A stretch of DNA of 23,181 nucleotides, from positions 1 to 23,181 of the forward strand of contig CAMYNC010000033.1 of the NCBI GenBank assembly GCA_947259685.1. Reading direction: 5' to 3'. The notes under the pieces are model-generated. The model was not told where the DNA came from, ran no database searches, and saw nothing but the letters and a program-made list of their open reading frames with translations. Position numbers and translations under genes: made by a program. The stretch is from an uncultured Desulfuromonadales bacterium (GTDB taxonomy: Bacteria > Desulfobacterota > Desulfuromonadia > Desulfuromonadales > Geopsychrobacteraceae). Each line of letters opens with the position of its first letter. Positions within the stretch are counted from its first letter, which is position 1. This document shows positions 22,131 to 23,181 of this stretch, in pieces.

Positions 22131-22970
22131 ATGACCCTTGATGAAAAACTGCTGCAACTTAAACAGCTGTTAACGGAAATGAAATCGGTGGTCGTGGCCT
22201 TTTCCGGCGGCGTCGACTCAACTTGCTTATTGAAGATTGCGGCTGATACCCTCGGCAAAGACCAGGTCCTGGCTCTGACCGCGACCTCCCCCACCTACCC
22301 GACCTTTGAATTCGAACAGAGCCGGCAGCTTGCCGAACAGATTGGCGTCAGGCAGCTGGTGATCGAAAGTAACGAGTTGGAAATTCCCGGTTTTGCCGAA
22401 AACCATCCACGCCGCTGCTACCATTGCAAACACGAACTGTTCAGCCTCTGCTTGCGCGAAGCCGAAAAAGCTGGCTATGCCGCCGTGCTCGATGGCTCCA
22501 ACCTGGATGACCTGGGCGACTATCGCCCCGGCCGCGATGCCGTTAAAGAGCTGCAGATCCGTTCACCGCTGCTGGAAGCGGAACTGAATAAGGCCGAGAT
22601 CAGGCAGCTCAGCCAACAGTTGGGGCTGCCGACCTGGAACAAACAGGCGTTTGCCTGTCTATCTTCGCGCTTTCCCTACGGCACCAGAATTACCGCCGAA
22701 CGTTTGCGCCAGATCGATCACTGCGAAAGCTGGCTTCGGGAGCAAGGATTTAATAACTACCGGGTCCGCTATCATGACCAGATCGCCCGGATCGAGGTGG
22801 CCCCGAGCGAAATCGCCAGACTGCTCGATGAGCAACTCCGCCAGCAGCTGGTCGCTGAATTCAAGGCCGCCGGTTTTACTTATGTGACCCTCGACCTGCA
22901 AGGCTACCGGACCGGCAGCATGAATGAAACCCTGCCGGAGGAGCAGCGCCAGGCTGCGACCGGGCGCTAA
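22131..22970 (+). CDS. larE: ATP-dependent sacrificial sulfur transferase LarE
   Basis: LarE inserts sulfur into the pyridinium-dicarboxylate precursor of the nickel-pincer nucleotide cofactor of lactate racemase-type enzymes. The PP-loop SGGVDST is at residues 25-31. Three cysteines are notable: Cys96 and Cys99 (RRCYHCK) and Cys176 (FACLSSRFPYG). Cys176 corresponds to the sacrificial cysteine of Lactobacillus LarE; the extra C-x2-C pair could, with Cys176, hold a [4Fe-4S] cluster as described for other LarE proteins that are not sacrificial. The 279-residue length is normal. It starts 15 bases after cysK, consistent with cysteine supply as sulfur source. No larB or larC is in this window. 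Confidence 0.9.
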   Translation: MTLDEKLLQLKQLLTEMKSVVVAFSGGVDSTCLLKIAADTLGKDQVLALTATSPTYPTFEFEQSRQLAEQIGVRQLVIESNELEIPGFAENHPRRCYHCKHELFSLCLREAEKAGYAAVLDGSNLDDLGDYRPGRDAVKELQIRSPLLEAELNKAEIRQLSQQLGLPTWNKQAFACLSSRFPYGTRITAERLRQIDHCESWLREQGFNNYRVRYHDQIARIEVAPSEIARLLDEQLRQQLVAEFKAAGFTYVTLDLQGYRTGSMNETLPEEQRQAATGR

Positions 22971-23052
22971 TTTTCGACTCACTGGGTGTTCGGTTAAGAT
23001 TGACCGCAGTCCCCAGCGCTCTTATGTTGATTGCCGAATGACAGGAGGACCT

Positions 23053-23181
23053 ATGCCGAGAAGTAGCGCACTGCTTGCCGTCTGTTTCACTGCCGGACTG
23101 CTCGGCGGCTTGGCAAACGGCTTGTTCGTCTGGGCCTGCGGTGAATACGGTCTGACCGCGCTGATCGGCGTGAAAATCAGC
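23053..23181 (+). CDS. Membrane protein, N-terminal part (cut by window end)
   Basis: An ATG at 23053 follows GGAGGACCT, a strong ribosome-binding site, and the frame is open to the window edge (43 residues). The sequence has a hydrophobic first helix (LLAVCFTAGLLGGLANGLFV) and then GEYGLTALIGVKIS. It resembles a conserved hypothetical inner-membrane protein family I recall, whose members have GLLGGLAN and LGVKI near the N-terminus; no function is known. It starts 82 bases after larE and may be the last gene of the rrf2-cysK-larE operon. The window cuts it before any diagnostic domain. Confidence 0.6.
   Translation, partial: MPRSSALLAVCFTAGLLGGLANGLFVWACGEYGLTALIGVKIS

Overview
The window looks like chromosomal DNA of an anaerobic deltaproteobacterium of the Geobacter/Desulfuromonas group. 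This is an inference from gene content: a KorDABC-type ferredoxin-linked 2-oxoacid oxidoreductase, a rubredoxin-type NAD(P)H reductase, LarE, and a small protein ending in a YDGSERR tail like those I associate with Geobacteraceae. Nearly all of it is housekeeping or redox metabolism. I see no rRNA, tRNA, CRISPR array, intact insertion sequence or prophage.

Layout. 1-523 (-) is the N-terminal part of a B12-binding-type radical SAM protein, cut by the window edge. 895-3474 (+) is a tightly overlapping korD-korA-korB-korC operon; korC carries a single-base frameshift. 3471-4269 (-) holds a DUF3553 protein and a rhodanese. A divergent universal stress protein (4402-4893, +) then meets a TauE/SafE-type permease (4979-5692, -). 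5787-6259 holds two small ORFs (48 and 54 aa) with similar upstream elements. 6316-7788 is a reductase carrying two rubredoxin-like modules. queF (-) and asd (+) are divergent. 10047-11530 is a lower-GC, small-gene zone: a broken ORF, a 63-aa membrane protein behind a sigma-54-like site, a 46-aa membrane protein that is a paralogue of the one at 5787, and a 68-aa cytoplasmic protein. 11753-12786 encodes a secreted DUF4920 protein and a PepSY-TM protein, overlapped by convergent plsC (-). A TerB/DnaJ protein, pgi, a 442-bp hairpin-rich gap, an MFS transporter and cvfB follow, then a convergent thioesterase. 19469-20464 holds a small Cys-rich protein and a DUF1847 protein. The right end is a likely operon rrf2-cysK-larE plus a membrane protein cut by the window end, starting from a near-consensus sigma-70 promoter.

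How genes work together. KorDABC links 2-oxoacid oxidation to ferredoxin. The rubredoxin reductase and rhodanese fit redox and sulfur housekeeping in an anaerobe. The Rrf2 regulator with IscR-like cysteines probably senses Fe-S or cysteine status and controls cysK and larE; LarE makes the sulfur-containing nickel-pincer cofactor.

Most novel signals: (i) two paralogous small membrane proteins 5.1 kb apart sharing a KY-x-HPIT-x-P...W tail; (ii) a similar promoter-like element before two neighbouring small ORFs; (iii) four consecutive hairpins, including a DnaA-box inverted repeat, between pgi and the MFS gene; (iv) a sigma-54-like site before a small membrane protein; (v) the korC frameshift. 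I found no convincing multi-gene defence or mobile system. All start sites, promoters and terminators were judged by eye.
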